Positions 1 through 8,569 of a stretch of 64,000 bases of DNA are shown piece after piece (the first letter of the stretch is position 1; each line of letters opens with the position of its first letter). The notes under the pieces were generated by a model that saw only the letters and a list, made by a program, of their open reading frames with translations, ran no database searches and was not told where the DNA came from. Source of the stretch: Alkalicoccus chagannorensis DSM 18086 (lineage in GTDB: Bacteria > Bacillota > Bacilli > Bacillales > Salisediminibacteriaceae); contig NZ_KE386944.1 of NCBI RefSeq assembly GCF_000429725.1, positions 333,865-397,864 on the forward strand. The letters are read 5' to 3'. The position numbers were made by a program, and so were the translations under genes.

Positions 1-1
1 A

Positions 2-805
2 GACTATAACCCGGCCTACTCCGGCGAAGTCAAAGCATCGCTCGGCTCCTTAAAGCCGCTGCCGCTGAACGAGCGGAAAGTCATCGCCCGCAGAGCCGCC
101 ATGGAACTCGTGCCGAATGCCATCACGAACCTCGGCATCGGCGTACCGGAAGGCGTAGCCGCCGTCGCCAGTGAAGAAGGCGTCCTCGGCAGCATGCGCC
201 TGACCGTGGAATCCGGCCCGATCGGCGGCATGCCCGCAGGCGGCCTCAGCTTCGGCGCGGCGACGAATCCGGATGCCATCATCGATCAGCCGTACCAGTT
301 TGACTTTTACGACGGGGGCGGGCTCGACATGACGTTCCTCGGCCTGGCACAGCTCGATCAGCACGGCAACGTCAACGTCAGCAAATTCGGGACGAAAGTG
401 ACCGGCGCAGGGGGCTTCATCAACATTTCCCAGAATGCCCAGAAAGTGATCTTCTGCGGAACGTTCACGGCCGGCGGTCTGAAAGTAGACGTCGGTGACG
501 GTCAGCTTACCGTCACCGAAGAAGGCCGCTTCAAAAAATTCATCAACCAAGTCGAGCAGACGACGTTCAGCGGTCCGTATGCCGCCGAACTCGGCCGGCC
601 GATCATGTACGTCACCGAACGAGCGGTGTTCGAGCTCAACGAAAACGGCCTCGTTCTAACCGAGACCGCGCCTGGAATCGATCCGGAAAAAGACATCTTC
701 CCGCAGATGGATTTCCGCCCGCAGGTCGCAGATGAGCTGAAGACGATGGATGCACGCATTTTCACCGAAGCGCCGATGGGACTCGACGACATCTTCGGTC
801 AGTAA
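2..805 (+). CDS. class I CoA-transferase (propionate/acetate CoA-transferase type), C-terminal part
   Basis: The gene is cut by the left edge of the window; the open frame runs from base 2, so the ATG at 101 is internal. The visible part starts DYNPAYSGE and matches the C-terminal half of single-chain acyl-CoA:acetate/3-ketoacid CoA-transferases (YdiF type), which move CoA between short-chain acids. The likely catalytic Glu, which forms the glutamyl-CoA thioester in this family, lies in the VESGPIGG motif (codon 209-211) and is followed by the GGL and [14 protein letters not shown] stretches typical of the family. A GntP-type permease follows 69 bp downstream and a dehydrogenase follows that, which suggests uptake and activation of a short hydroxy or keto acid. 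The substrate cannot be told from sequence. Confidence 0.9.
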   Translation, partial: DYNPAYSGEVKASLGSLKPLPLNERKVIARRAAMELVPNAITNLGIGVPEGVAAVASEEGVLGSMRLTVESGPIGGMPAGGLSFGAATNPDAIIDQPYQFDFYDGGGLDMTFLGLAQLDQHGNVNVSKFGTKVTGAGGFINISQNAQKVIFCGTFTAGGLKVDVGDGQLTVTEEGRFKKFINQVEQTTFSGPYAAELGRPIMYVTERAVFELNENGLVLTETAPGIDPEKDIFPQMDFRPQVADELKTMDARIFTEAPMGLDDIFGQ

Positions 806-874
806 ATCACACCCCGGCGGCGGACCAGTCGTGCGCTGCCGGTATTTCGATAAGAAGGAAGGGAGAGAGACGTT

Positions 875-2173
875 ATGCTCGGTATCTTTTTAGGACTCAT
901 GCTTATTATGGGACTGGCTTACGCAGGCTGGTCCATCATCTGGGTAGCACCGATCGCAGCAGGGGTGGTTGCCCTGACCGGCGGCCTCGATCTGCTCGAT
1001 GCCTACACCAATACGTACATGGACGGATTCGTCGGATTTGCGAGGGACTGGTTCCCCGTATTTATGCTCGGGGCGATCTTTGGTAAACTAATGGAAGATA
1101 CAGGAATGGCCCGCGCCGTAGCCCAGGCCATCACTACCGTCATCGGAACGAAACGCGCCATCCTTGGTGTCGTCGTCTCCGCAGCCGTTCTTACTTACGG
1201 CGGTGTCAGCCTGTTCGTCGTCGTCTTTGCGGTTTATCCACTAGCCCTCGCGATGTTCCGCGATGCCGATATCCCGCGCCGGATGATTCCACCAACCGTC
1301 GCACTCGGGGCGTTCACGTTCACGATGACAGCCATTCCGGGAACCCCGCAGATCCAGAATCTGATCCCGATGGATTATTACCAGACCGGTGCTGCAGCAG
1401 CCCCGATCATGGGTATCTCCGCAGCGATCGTCATGGCCGTCGGCGGGTACCTGTACCTGCGCTGGAGAGAACATAAACTGCGCGCAGCCGGAGAAGTGTA
1501 CACGGAACCGAAAGATAAAAAAGTCGTGCAGGAAGACTACGAAGACAAGATCCCCGTCAAAGTATTCACTGCAATGTCCATCATTCCACTCATCGTCGTG
1601 GTCGGTACCCTCAACCTGCTCAACTGGGATATCGTCGTAGCCCTCTTAGCCGGTATTTTTACGATCATGATCTTTAATATCCATAAATTCCGCGGCTTTT
1701 CCCAGGCGATCAACGGCGGCGCCAGCGGTTCCGTCATCGCCATCGTCAACACGAGTGCGGCCGTCGGCTTCGGTGCCGTCGTTCAGGCAGTACCCGGCTT
1801 TGCCCGGCTCACCGAACTCGTCCTGAGCGTTCCCGGGAACCCGCTCTTTTCCCAGGCCGTCGCCATCAACGTGCTGGCCGGGGCAACAGGCTCCGCATCC
1901 GGCGGCATGACCATCGCCCTGAACGCGCTCGGGGACCGGTATTATGAAATTGCGATCGCCACCAACATGGAGCCCGAAGCCTTTCACCGGATCGCCTCCA
2001 TCGCATCCGGCGGGCTCGACGTGCTGCCGCACAACGGCGCCGTGCTTACTCTGCTCGCCATCACCGGCATGACGCACAAAGATTCCTATAAAGACATCTT
2101 CGTCGTCGGCGCCCTCATCCCGGTATTCTCCGCGGTCGTTGCCATCGGCGTATACGCCATCGGTCTTTTGTAA
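875..2173 (+). CDS. GntP-family permease
   Basis: A 432-residue hydrophobic protein with about 12 predicted membrane segments, of the gluconate:H+ symporter (GntP) family. The length fits the family (about 430-450). The start is supported by a purine-rich ribosome site (AAGGAAGGGAGAG) just upstream. Family members carry sugar acids, but several carry 3-hydroxybutyrate or other small carboxylates. The neighbours, a CoA-transferase and an SDR, point to a short hydroxy/keto acid rather than gluconate; this is inference. A small hairpin (GGAGGG/CCCTCC, 2200-2217) follows without a T-run, so readthrough to the next gene is possible. Confidence 0.85.
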   Translation: MLGIFLGLMLIMGLAYAGWSIIWVAPIAAGVVALTGGLDLLDAYTNTYMDGFVGFARDWFPVFMLGAIFGKLMEDTGMARAVAQAITTVIGTKRAILGVVVSAAVLTYGGVSLFVVVFAVYPLALAMFRDADIPRRMIPPTVALGAFTFTMTAIPGTPQIQNLIPMDYYQTGAAAAPIMGISAAIVMAVGGYLYLRWREHKLRAAGEVYTEPKDKKVVQEDYEDKIPVKVFTAMSIIPLIVVVGTLNLLNWDIVVALLAGIFTIMIFNIHKFRGFSQAINGGASGSVIAIVNTSAAVGFGAVVQAVPGFARLTELVLSVPGNPLFSQAVAINVLAGATGSASGGMTIALNALGDRYYEIAIATNMEPEAFHRIASIASGGLDVLPHNGAVLTLLAITGMTHKDSYKDIFVVGALIPVFSAVVAIGVYAIGLL

Positions 2174-2304
2174 AAATTCGGCGGCCCGCAGTCCCGGCTG
2201 GAGGGTGCCTTCCCTCCGCCCGGCAGATGAATGGAGACGAGCTTATATAATAGAAGAAACACATTCAATAGAAACGAAACTTCAAAGAAGGAGAGTGGCA
2301 CATC

Positions 2305-3045
2305 ATGAGATTGAAGAATCAGACAGCATGGATCACAGGAGCAGGACGCGGTATTGGAGCAGAAACGGCCAAAACATTTGCGAGAGAAGGAGCGACCGTC
2401 GTTGTTTCCGACATGAATCAGGCAGACGTGGATATTATTTCCCGGGAAATAAACGAAGCAGGCGGCACCTCTATGGCGGTTGCCGTCAACGTAACCGACC
2501 GCCATGCGATTGACGCGGCGTTGAAGCAGATCGTGGAGACGTACGAGCGGGTCGACATCGTCGTCAACAATGCCGGCATCACGAACGACGCGCAGCTGCT
2601 GAAAATGGAAGAGGACCAGTGGGACAGCGTCATCGACGTGAACCTCAAAGGCATTTTCAACATCTCCCAGGCAGCCGCGAAGCAGATGAAAGAACAGGAA
2701 GGCGGCGTCATTTTGAACGCCTCTTCCGTCGTCGGCACGTACGGCAACTTCGGCCAGACAAACTACGCCGCAGCAAAATGGGGCGTAAACGGCATGACGA
2801 AAACATGGGCAAAAGAACTCGGCCGCTTCGGCATCCGTGTCAACGCCGTAGCCCCAGGCTTCGTCCAAACCCCGATGACCGAAAAAATGCCGCAGAAAGT
2901 GCTCGACGCCATGACAGACAAATCGGTCCTGAAAGACCTGGCCACCACCGAAGACATCGCCAACGCCTATCTCTTCCTCGCCTCCAAAGAAGCCCGCTTC
3001 ATCACAGGCGAAATCCTCGCCGTCGACGGCGGCGTTGTCATCTAA
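2305..3045 (+). CDS. SDR-family 3-oxoacyl-ACP/acetoacetyl-CoA reductase-like dehydrogenase
   Basis: A classical 246-residue short-chain dehydrogenase. The NAD(P)-binding motif TGAGRGIG is near residues 11-18, NNAG near 90, and the catalytic Ser141, Tyr154 and Lys158 (YxxxK) are in place. A C-terminal GEILAVDGGVVI is typical of FabG-like enzymes. It could be a FabG paralogue, an acetoacetyl-CoA reductase or a 3-hydroxybutyrate dehydrogenase. Its place next to a CoA-transferase and GntP permease favours 3-hydroxyacid metabolism over bulk fatty-acid synthesis. The ribosome site GAAGGAGAG stands 8 bases before the ATG. A TATAAT at 2246-2251 could give it its own promoter, but no good -35 is visible. 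Confidence 0.88.
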   Translation: MRLKNQTAWITGAGRGIGAETAKTFAREGATVVVSDMNQADVDIISREINEAGGTSMAVAVNVTDRHAIDAALKQIVETYERVDIVVNNAGITNDAQLLKMEEDQWDSVIDVNLKGIFNISQAAAKQMKEQEGGVILNASSVVGTYGNFGQTNYAAAKWGVNGMTKTWAKELGRFGIRVNAVAPGFVQTPMTEKMPQKVLDAMTDKSVLKDLATTEDIANAYLFLASKEARFITGEILAVDGGVVI

Positions 3046-3055
3046 CACCCACAAG

Positions 3056-3086
3056 ACCGCCGGAAGCGATGCTTCCGGCGGTTTTT
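3056..3086 (+). terminator. intrinsic terminator of the SDR gene
   Basis: A perfect 12-bp stem (ACCGCCGGAAGC / GCTTCCGGCGGT) with a GAT loop runs into TTTTT. The group II intron begins only four bases after the T-run, which is the insertion habit known for class C introns. Confidence 0.92.
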
Positions 3087-3089
3087 CTC

Positions 3090-3706
3090 GTGTGCCCGGC
3101 ATGTCTGACAGCTTGGTGGTGAAAGTCCACTACGGGCTTGGTAATGGGAACCGTTAGCAAATGGCAAGGGTGTCCGGGGCGACCCGGAATCTGAAGGAAG
3201 CCGGACGCAAACACACGCGGTAACGAACAGGAACAGGATACAAGGCTGGACAGGGATGGATGAGTCTGCTAGACAAGACGAAATCCGACATTACCCGAGT
3301 CCCGTTCAGTAAATCCTGTGCCGACGGGTGGAAAGCGGTCAGACTTACCCGGGGAGGTCTGTGTGATACGCTCGGACGAGTAACGATTGCCGTAAGGCAA
3401 TCCTGAACACACAGAAGTCAGTTCAAGTCATAGTACCAGCGACGATCCCTGAAAAGGGAAACGAGGGAAGGACTTGACGGTTGGTATCTTCATGTCCGTG
3501 GACGTGTGAAGGTGCGATCATCACAGACAACGGAATGCCCGGCTACTCCCGAGAGGATAGAGTGGAACTCGAACGTATTGGGAGAGCGTGTAGCAACCTT
3601 TGCGGGGAAACGACAATGAAGGAAGATGCCACCGAACCGCCGTGTACGAGATCCGTATGCACGGTGGTGTGAGAGGACGGGGGTTAGCCACCCCCTCCTA
3701 CTCGAT
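3090..3706 (+). mobile_element. group IIC intron without its reverse-transcriptase ORF
   Basis: About 617 nt bounded by GTGTGCCCGGCATG at the 5' end and CTCCTACTCGAT at the 3' end, the same ends I recall for the Oceanobacillus iheyensis class C intron. Internal landmarks of domain I include GGGTGTCC...GGCGACCCGGAATCTGAAGGAAGC, GGTGGTGAAAGTCC and TACCCGGGGAGGTCTG. Domain V and VI lie at 3636-3706. The region between domain III and domain V holds only about 170 nt and no maturase/reverse transcriptase, so this copy cannot encode its own mobility and would need a protein from elsewhere. It sits directly behind the SDR terminator in the same orientation, as established for class C introns. Exact ends are inferred by resemblance. 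Confidence 0.85.
3636..3706 (+). ncRNA. group II intron domains V and VI
   Basis: Domain V is a 33-nt hairpin: a 9-bp lower stem (ACCGCCGTG / CACGGTGGT, with one G-T), a two-base bulge (TG) on the 3' side, a 4-bp upper stem (TACG/CGTA) and an AGATC loop. The bulge position is the catalytic-core hallmark. Domain VI follows with GGACGGGGG pairing with CCCCCTCC and an unpaired A near the 3' end (TACTCGAT). The catalytic core therefore looks intact even though the protein gene is gone. Confidence 0.8.
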
Positions 3707-3721
3707 TGCTTGGCCGCAGCA

Positions 3722-4196
3722 GTGACAGAGATAAAGGCAATTGTCCGGACTTTGACGGCACTTGGTCACAATGTCTTCGAATTGTCCGGAGTTGCGCGGC
3801 ACTTGGTCGAACATGCGGCTGCTTTGGTCGAAACCGAAAAGCCCCCATGGTACCTTTTCCCGCTCCGGCGGACGCCGGAGGAAAACCTAGCCGGAGGCGC
3901 GGAGCAGGTGACATGGTCGAAGTTTGGCGGCACTTGGTCACAATCGCCGCGAATGGTCCGGAGTTGGGTGGCACTTGGACGAATGTGCGGCTGCCTTGGT
4001 CGAAACCGAAAAGCCCCACGGCACCTGCTACCAGCTCCGGCGACGCCGGAGGAAAACCAAGCCGGAAGGCGCGGAGCAGGTGACATGGTCGGAGTTTGAC
4101 GGCACTTGGTCACAATGGCCGCGAATTGTCCAGAGTTGCGCGGCGCTTGGTCGAATGTGCGGCTGCTTTGGTCGAAATCAGAAACCTGCGAGATAC
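3722..4196. repeat. intergenic repeat family 1, inverted orientation
   Basis: GC-rich non-coding stretch built from units of about 21 bp that contain TTGGTC, for example GGCACTTGGTCACAAT and AATTGTCCGGAGTTG. It includes two copies of a larger module with GCTCCGGCGACGCCGGAGGA. The reverse complement matches the clusters at 6.6, 8.3, 21.6-22.3 and 23.4 kb. It fills most of the space between the intron and glyA. All frames stay open over long distances here, but this is a compositional effect and I do not call genes. Confidence 0.8.
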
Positions 4197-4409
4197 CCCG
4201 GCTGAGCGGGCCGCTGCACTTGAAGTGCTGACTGTCCCGGCTGCTTCTCCTGCATGCTGGGGGTAGACGGCCGTACATTCAGCCGAAAAGCATGTGCCAT
4301 CATTCGTATTTCGAAGGTCGAAGTGCCGCAAATATGGGTAGTGGGGCATCCCATTTTCAGAAAAAACGAAAAGAATTCGCTTACATTGGTCTGATTTGTG
4401 CGAATTCCT

Positions 4410-4438
4410 TTGCGTATTGATGCTCGAAGCGTTAGAAT
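4410..4438 (+). promoter_or_regulatory. putative sigma-A promoter of glyA
   Basis: TTGCGT (-35) and TAGAAT (-10) are separated by 17 bp, 48 bp upstream of the glyA start codon. The same -10 hexamer is seen before upp, mnaA and mbl. Confidence 0.6.
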
Positions 4439-4486
4439 ATATGACATGTGATGAATACCGATTGAATCCAGGGAGGGTCCTAACGA

Positions 4487-5752
4487 ATGACAACGATCGA
4501 TAAGCGTAACCTCGGCAGTGTGCGGTCTCAGGATGCAGATGTTTTTGCGGCAATGGAAGCGGAACTTCACCGGCAGCAGGACAGCATTGAGCTGATTGCG
4601 TCGGAGAACTTCGTAACGAAAGCGGTCATGGAGGCGCAGGGATCTGTGCTGACGAACAAGTATGCAGAAGGCTACCCCGCGAAGCGCTACTACGGCGGCT
4701 GTGAGCATGTGGATACGGTGGAGAATATTGCGCGCGAGCGTGCGAAGCAGATTTTCGGCGCGGAGTATGCCAACGTGCAGCCGCATTCCGGTGCGCAGGC
4801 GAACATGGCGGTCTACTTTGCGTTCCTCGAACAAGGGGACACGGTGCTCGGCATGGATCTCGACCACGGCGGCCACTTGACGCACGGCAGCCCGGTGAAC
4901 TTCAGCGGGAAGCAGTATACGTTTGCCGGCTACGGGGTGGACGCGGAGTCCGGCCGCATCGACTATGAGAAGGTGCGTGAGATGGCGCAGGAGCACAAGC
5001 CGAAGATGATCGTGGCCGGTGCGAGTGCGTATCCACGGGAAATCGACTTCGCGAAGTTCAAAGAAATCGCGGACGAAGTGAACGCCTACCTCATGGTGGA
5101 CATGGCGCACATCGCCGGCCTGGTTGCTGCGGGCGAGCACATGAACCCGGTGCCGTACGCTGATTTCGTGACGACCACGACGCATAAAACGCTCCGCGGA
5201 CCACGCGGCGGGATGATCCTGACGAAAGAAGCGTACGGCAAGAAGATCGACAAAGCGATCTTCCCGGGACTCCAGGGCGGACCGCTCATGCACGTCATTG
5301 CGGCGAAAGCTGTTTCCTTCGGGGAAGTCCTGCAGGAAGAGTTCACGACGTACTCGAAACAGGTGCGCAAAAACGCGGCAGCGATGGGCAAAGCGCTGCT
5401 GGAGCGTGACATCGATCTTGTCTCCCACGGAACGGACAACCACCTGCTGCTGCTGGACCTGCGCCGCCACGGCCTGACAGGGAAAGCGGTCGAGCAGGCA
5501 CTGGATGCCGTCGGGATTACGACGAACAAAAACGCCGTTCCGTTCGATCCGGAAAGCCCGTTTGTGACAAGCGGTATCCGTATTGGTACAGCAGCTGTCA
5601 CGTCCCGAGGCTTTGACGAACAGGACGCAGCCGAAGTCGGCCGCATCATGGCGGAAGTCATCCACAACCTCGACAACGAAACTGTCCTGAAGCAGGCGGC
5701 AAAAGACGCAGCTGCCCTGACAGCAAAGCATCCGATGTACCAGGACCTGTAA
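4487..5752 (+). CDS. glyA: serine hydroxymethyltransferase
   Basis: A 421-residue PLP enzyme that interconverts serine and glycine while charging tetrahydrofolate with a one-carbon unit; cytoplasmic. The PLP lysine is K234 in [13 protein letters not shown], and the N-terminal [10 protein letters not shown] and [14 protein letters not shown] motifs are complete. The length fits the family (about 412-420). AGGGAGGG provides the ribosome site before the ATG. It has its own promoter and terminator and precedes upp, as in B. subtilis. Identification is secure. Confidence 0.98.
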   Translation: MTTIDKRNLGSVRSQDADVFAAMEAELHRQQDSIELIASENFVTKAVMEAQGSVLTNKYAEGYPAKRYYGGCEHVDTVENIARERAKQIFGAEYANVQPHSGAQANMAVYFAFLEQGDTVLGMDLDHGGHLTHGSPVNFSGKQYTFAGYGVDAESGRIDYEKVREMAQEHKPKMIVAGASAYPREIDFAKFKEIADEVNAYLMVDMAHIAGLVAAGEHMNPVPYADFVTTTTHKTLRGPRGGMILTKEAYGKKIDKAIFPGLQGGPLMHVIAAKAVSFGEVLQEEFTTYSKQVRKNAAAMGKALLERDIDLVSHGTDNHLLLLDLRRHGLTGKAVEQALDAVGITTNKNAVPFDPESPFVTSGIRIGTAAVTSRGFDEQDAAEVGRIMAEVIHNLDNETVLKQAAKDAAALTAKHPMYQDL

Positions 5753-5771
5753 GTCCCTGATAAGAAGAAAG

Positions 5772-5803
5772 AAGAGGCCGACGCATGCCGGCCTCTTTTT
5801 TTT
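5772..5803 (+). terminator. intrinsic terminator of glyA
   Basis: Nine-base stem AAGAGGCCG / CGGCCTCTT followed by a run of T. Confidence 0.92.
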
Positions 5804-5813
5804 CGGAGAACCC

Positions 5814-5842
5814 TTGATTCACGGCTGGCATTCGGGTAGAAT
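5814..5842 (+). promoter_or_regulatory. putative sigma-A promoter of upp
   Basis: TTGATT (-35) and TAGAAT (-10) with a 17-bp spacer, 34 bp before the upp start codon and right after the glyA terminator. Confidence 0.65.
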
Positions 5843-5876
5843 ACGTCAAGGAAATGAGACGAGGAGGCGTGATCCA

Positions 5877-6506
5877 ATGGGAAAAGTATACGTGTTTGAT
5901 CATCCGTTAATTCAGCATAAACTGTCCTATATCCGCAACAAGGAAACGGGGACGAAAGAATTCCGCGAGCTGACGAACGAAGTAGCCGGGCTCATGGCCT
6001 TCGAAATCACGCGGGAGCTGCCGTTGCAGGACGTGAAGGTCCAGACGCCGGTGGCCGAGTCGACGTGCCAGATGATTGCTGGAAAGAAGCTCGGCATCGT
6101 ACCGATCCTCCGTGCCGGCCTCGGCATGGTCGACGGCATGCTGGAACTGATTCCAGCCGCGAAAGTCGGTCACGTCGGTCTGTACCGGGATCCGGAGACG
6201 CTGGAGCCGGTCGAGTACTACGTGAAGCTGCCGAAAGATACGAGCGAGCGTGACTTTATTGTTGTCGATCCGATGCTGGCCACAGGCGGGTCTGCGATCG
6301 AAGCGATCAACGTGATGAAAAACCGCGGAGCGAAAAACATCCGGCTCATGTGCCTCGTCGCAGCGCCGGAAGGGGTCGAAAAAATGCAGGAAGCGCATCC
6401 CGACGTGGATATCTACCTGGCTGCTCTGGACGAGAAGCTCAACGAAAAAGGCTACATCGTACCAGGCCTCGGCGATGCCGGCGACCGCCTCTTCGGAACA
6501 AAATAA
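5877..6506 (+). CDS. upp: uracil phosphoribosyltransferase
   Basis: A 209-residue pyrimidine salvage enzyme that makes UMP from uracil and PRPP. The start ATG at 5877 follows GAGGAGGCG and gives [16 protein letters not shown], the usual Upp N-terminus; an earlier in-frame ATG at 5814 overlaps the promoter and is rejected. The PRPP-binding loop [12 protein letters not shown] and the C-terminal uracil-binding [16 protein letters not shown] are intact. Length equals that of the B. subtilis protein. It has its own promoter and terminator, and the glyA-upp order is conserved in Bacillus. Confidence 0.98.
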   Translation: MGKVYVFDHPLIQHKLSYIRNKETGTKEFRELTNEVAGLMAFEITRELPLQDVKVQTPVAESTCQMIAGKKLGIVPILRAGLGMVDGMLELIPAAKVGHVGLYRDPETLEPVEYYVKLPKDTSERDFIVVDPMLATGGSAIEAINVMKNRGAKNIRLMCLVAAPEGVEKMQEAHPDVDIYLAALDEKLNEKGYIVPGLGDAGDRLFGTK

Positions 6507-6522
6507 AACACGAACGGATCGA

Positions 6523-6552
6523 GAAGCTTCCCTCCGGGGGAGCTTCTTTTTT
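6523..6552 (+). terminator. intrinsic terminator of upp
   Basis: Stem GAAGCTTCCC / GGGGAGCTTC (one G-T pair) with a TCCG loop, followed by TTTTTT. Confidence 0.9.
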
Positions 6553-6599
6553 GATGTAAAGCCGGCCGGCTGCAGTCAGCGGGGCGGCGATCGGCATGC

Positions 6600-6895
6600 C
6601 GGGCGGGAGCCAAGTCTGGACAATTCACCGGAATTGTGACCAAGCTGCGGCCAAGTCTGGACAATTGCCGACGATTGTGACCAAGCGCCGCCAAATTCCG
6701 GCCAAAGCCCACAGCTCCCCTTCCGCGCCTGCGGCTTGGTTGTCCTCCGGCCTGAGCCGGAGCATAGAGCAAGCGAAGCGCGCAGCGGGATATAGCGATC
6801 GTGGCTGCCCGACAGTATGCCGGCGTGGCGGCGAAGTCTGGACAATTCGCGGGAATTGTGACCAAGCTGCGGCGAAGTCTGGACAATTCCTCTCA
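6600..6895. repeat. intergenic repeat family 1, left of the IS3 element
   Basis: Copies of AAGTCTGGACAATTC...AATTGTGACCAAG appear at about 6612-6650 and 6652-6690, then a GC-rich module (GCGCCTGCGGCTTGGTT plus a CCTCCGG/CCGGAG hairpin), then another copy at 6835-6890 that is broken by the IS. The core is palindromic (ACAATTC...GAATTGT). No gene is seen here. Confidence 0.8.
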
Positions 6896-6967
6896 GGCCC
6901 CCTAAATACCTTGGACACATTTCGCCTCTCTATATATACTAAAACCAATACGAGGAGGTGACCTGGG

Positions 6968-7546
6968 ATGGAGGACAAACGTAGTGCATTGGTTGAGATG
7001 AAGAAGAAGTATGTCCGGATGGCTTTTGAAACCAACAATAAGTTCAAGACAGCCAAAGCGGCCGGGATTTCCCGAACGACCTTTAACGAGTGGATCCGGA
7101 GGTACGGAGATGAGGTAGCGGAGGAACTGGAAAACGAAGAGATCCCCATTCATGAAGGACCGATCTCTCGCAGCGAGCTGGAAAAGCGTTATGAGAAGGC
7201 GCTCAAACTGTTGGGAGAGAAGGAATTGGAGGTGGCTGTTCTTCGGGAAGCCATCGAAAAAAAGAGCTTCCTTAGCCGATCGGCTCGTTCTGGCCCATCG
7301 ATGGATAGAAGCCGGGTTTCGAGTCCGAGCCATCACCGAGATCCTTCATGTCGCTCCCTCGACCTACTATGCCGCCTATCCCAGACCTTTCATGACCACA
7401 TCCCATCTTTCAACGAAACGGCCGCGCGGCCGTCCGACTCCTGGCTTTTCGATGACAAGAGAGGGGAGAAGAATCCCCGACGAGCTGATCAAAGAGCGGC
7501 TGATGGAGCTTTCCTGCGACGAGTGGACGAGCACAAGTGGGTATAA
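6968..7546 (+). CDS. IS3-family OrfA (helix-turn-helix part), frame altered after about residue 100
   Basis: The first 100 or so residues form the OrfA DNA-binding part, with an HTH (AKAAGISRTTFNEWIRRYG) followed by a leucine-rich coiled segment (ELEKRYEKALKLLGEKELE). After the A7 run at 7257-7263 the frame encodes Arg/Ser-rich sequence without family character. With one more A the frame would end at once (ELP-stop) and OrfB would stand in the usual -1 frame. The copy may therefore carry a one-base loss in the run, or rely on slippage. AGGAGGTGACC provides the ribosome site. Confidence 0.7.
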   Translation: MEDKRSALVEMKKKYVRMAFETNNKFKTAKAAGISRTTFNEWIRRYGDEVAEELENEEIPIHEGPISRSELEKRYEKALKLLGEKELEVAVLREAIEKKSFLSRSARSGPSMDRSRVSSPSHHRDPSCRSLDLLCRLSQTFHDHIPSFNETAARPSDSWLFDDKRGEKNPRRADQRAADGAFLRRVDEHKWV

Positions 7547-8240
7547 AAAATGGGGGGCTTACCTTCGGAGCGAACTTGATCTTGTCATTAATAAAAAGAA
7601 GGTCTACCGGTTGTGTCAGGAGCTCGGCATTCTCAAGGAGCAGCGACGGGGGAAGCCGAACTACCCCCGTCATGTCGCACGTAAGCGTCCGATCCATGCT
7701 CCAAATCAATTGTGGCAGATGGATATTAAGTACGGCACCATCGAAAAGTCTGGACGATTCTTCTTCATCTGTAACGTGATTGATGTGTATGACCGGACAA
7801 TTGTCGGTTACTATCGAGGACCCCAGTGCCGTTGGCACGAAATCCAGCAGATGCTTGTCAAAGCCTTCCTGATTCGAGGTATTCACCGTTCCGTCGATAC
7901 GTACGAAGAAAAACTGATTATCCGAACGGATAATGGCCCCCAGTTTGTCAGCAACAAGTGCGGCGCATTCATGCAGCGACATCGCATTTATCACGAGCGT
8001 ATCCCTCCGAAGACGCCAAACATGAACGCCTATGTCGAGTCGTTTCACAGCCAGCTTCAGCTGGAATGTTTCAACAACCGAGTCTTCACTTTTTTTGATG
8101 AAGCCTATCTGGAGGTCGATGAATATTACGAGTTCTACAATGCCCGTCGTCCGCATGGCAGCTTAAAGTACATGACGCCGGCAGCGTTTCATGAAGCAAG
8201 CACAAAGGGGCAATTAGTCCCGGAAGAAATACGAGTATAA
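7152..8240 (+). CDS. IS3-family OrfB transposase (DDE integrase core)
   Basis: The real OrfB sequence begins near 7257 (KKRASLADRLVLAHRWIEAGF); the upstream part of this open frame is the shadow of OrfA. It has an HTH_21-like region, then the rve integrase core with the DDE residues in WQMDIKYG, IIRTDNGPQF and YVESFHSQLQLE, and the closing YNARRPHGSLKYMTP motif. It would normally be made as an OrfAB fusion. Relative to OrfA it is in the +1 frame here, which the canonical -1 slip at A-AAA-AAG would not reach, so activity is uncertain. Confidence 0.82.
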   Translation: MKDRSLAASWKSVMRRRSNCWERRNWRWLFFGKPSKKRASLADRLVLAHRWIEAGFRVRAITEILHVAPSTYYAAYPRPFMTTSHLSTKRPRGRPTPGFSMTREGRRIPDELIKERLMELSCDEWTSTSGYKKWGAYLRSELDLVINKKKVYRLCQELGILKEQRRGKPNYPRHVARKRPIHAPNQLWQMDIKYGTIEKSGRFFFICNVIDVYDRTIVGYYRGPQCRWHEIQQMLVKAFLIRGIHRSVDTYEEKLIIRTDNGPQFVSNKCGAFMQRHRIYHERIPPKTPNMNAYVESFHSQLQLECFNNRVFTFFDEAYLEVDEYYEFYNARRPHGSLKYMTPAAFHEASTKGQLVPEEIRV

Positions 8241-8302
8241 GCAAAAAAGAAAAAGGCAGAATGAAACAGCATGAGGCAGAAAGTGTCCAGAATTAGGGGG
8301 CC

Positions 8303-8400
8303 AGAACGATTCGCGGGAATTGTGACCAAGCTGCGGCGAAGTCTGGACAATTGCTGACGATTGTGACCAAGTGCCGCCAAACTCCGGCCAAAGCCTGCAC
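8303..8400. repeat. intergenic repeat family 1, right of the IS3 element
   Basis: The interrupted copy resumes with ATTCGCGGGAATTGTGACCAAG and one more unit (AAGTCTGGACAATTGC) follows, ending in CCAAACTCCGGCCAAAGC. About 170 bp of AT-rich sequence with no clear signal separates it from the next gene. Confidence 0.75.
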
Positions 8401-8569
8401 CGGCGCCCACCACCCTCATCCCCGCCTTTCCTTCTCTCTTCTTTAAATGAAAGCCTTCCCGGTTATCAAAATAGGCTGAATTTACGTTAGGATGTTTTAA
8501 ATACCATAAATAAGGAAAATGATTAGGTGTAATGAACATTCGAATGAATAGAGAACAGGAGGATAGAAG

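Larger units (their letters stand above)
6896..8302 (+). mobile_element. IS3-family insertion sequence (IS150-like), about 1.4 kb
   Basis: Imperfect terminal inverted repeats are visible: the left end begins GGCCCCCTAAATACC and the right end, read in reverse, begins GGCCCCCTAATTCTGG; both continue with GGACAC and end near GCCT. Inside are an HTH OrfA and a DDE OrfB. The element has landed inside a family 1 repeat, since AAGTCTGGACAATTC lies to its left and ATTCGCGGGAATTGTGACC to its right. A target duplication could not be defined. Length is typical for IS3 elements. Confidence 0.85.

Noticed and set aside
3626..4278. Overlapping open frames after the intron
   Set aside because: They begin in intron domain V or in family 1 repeats and have no family character.
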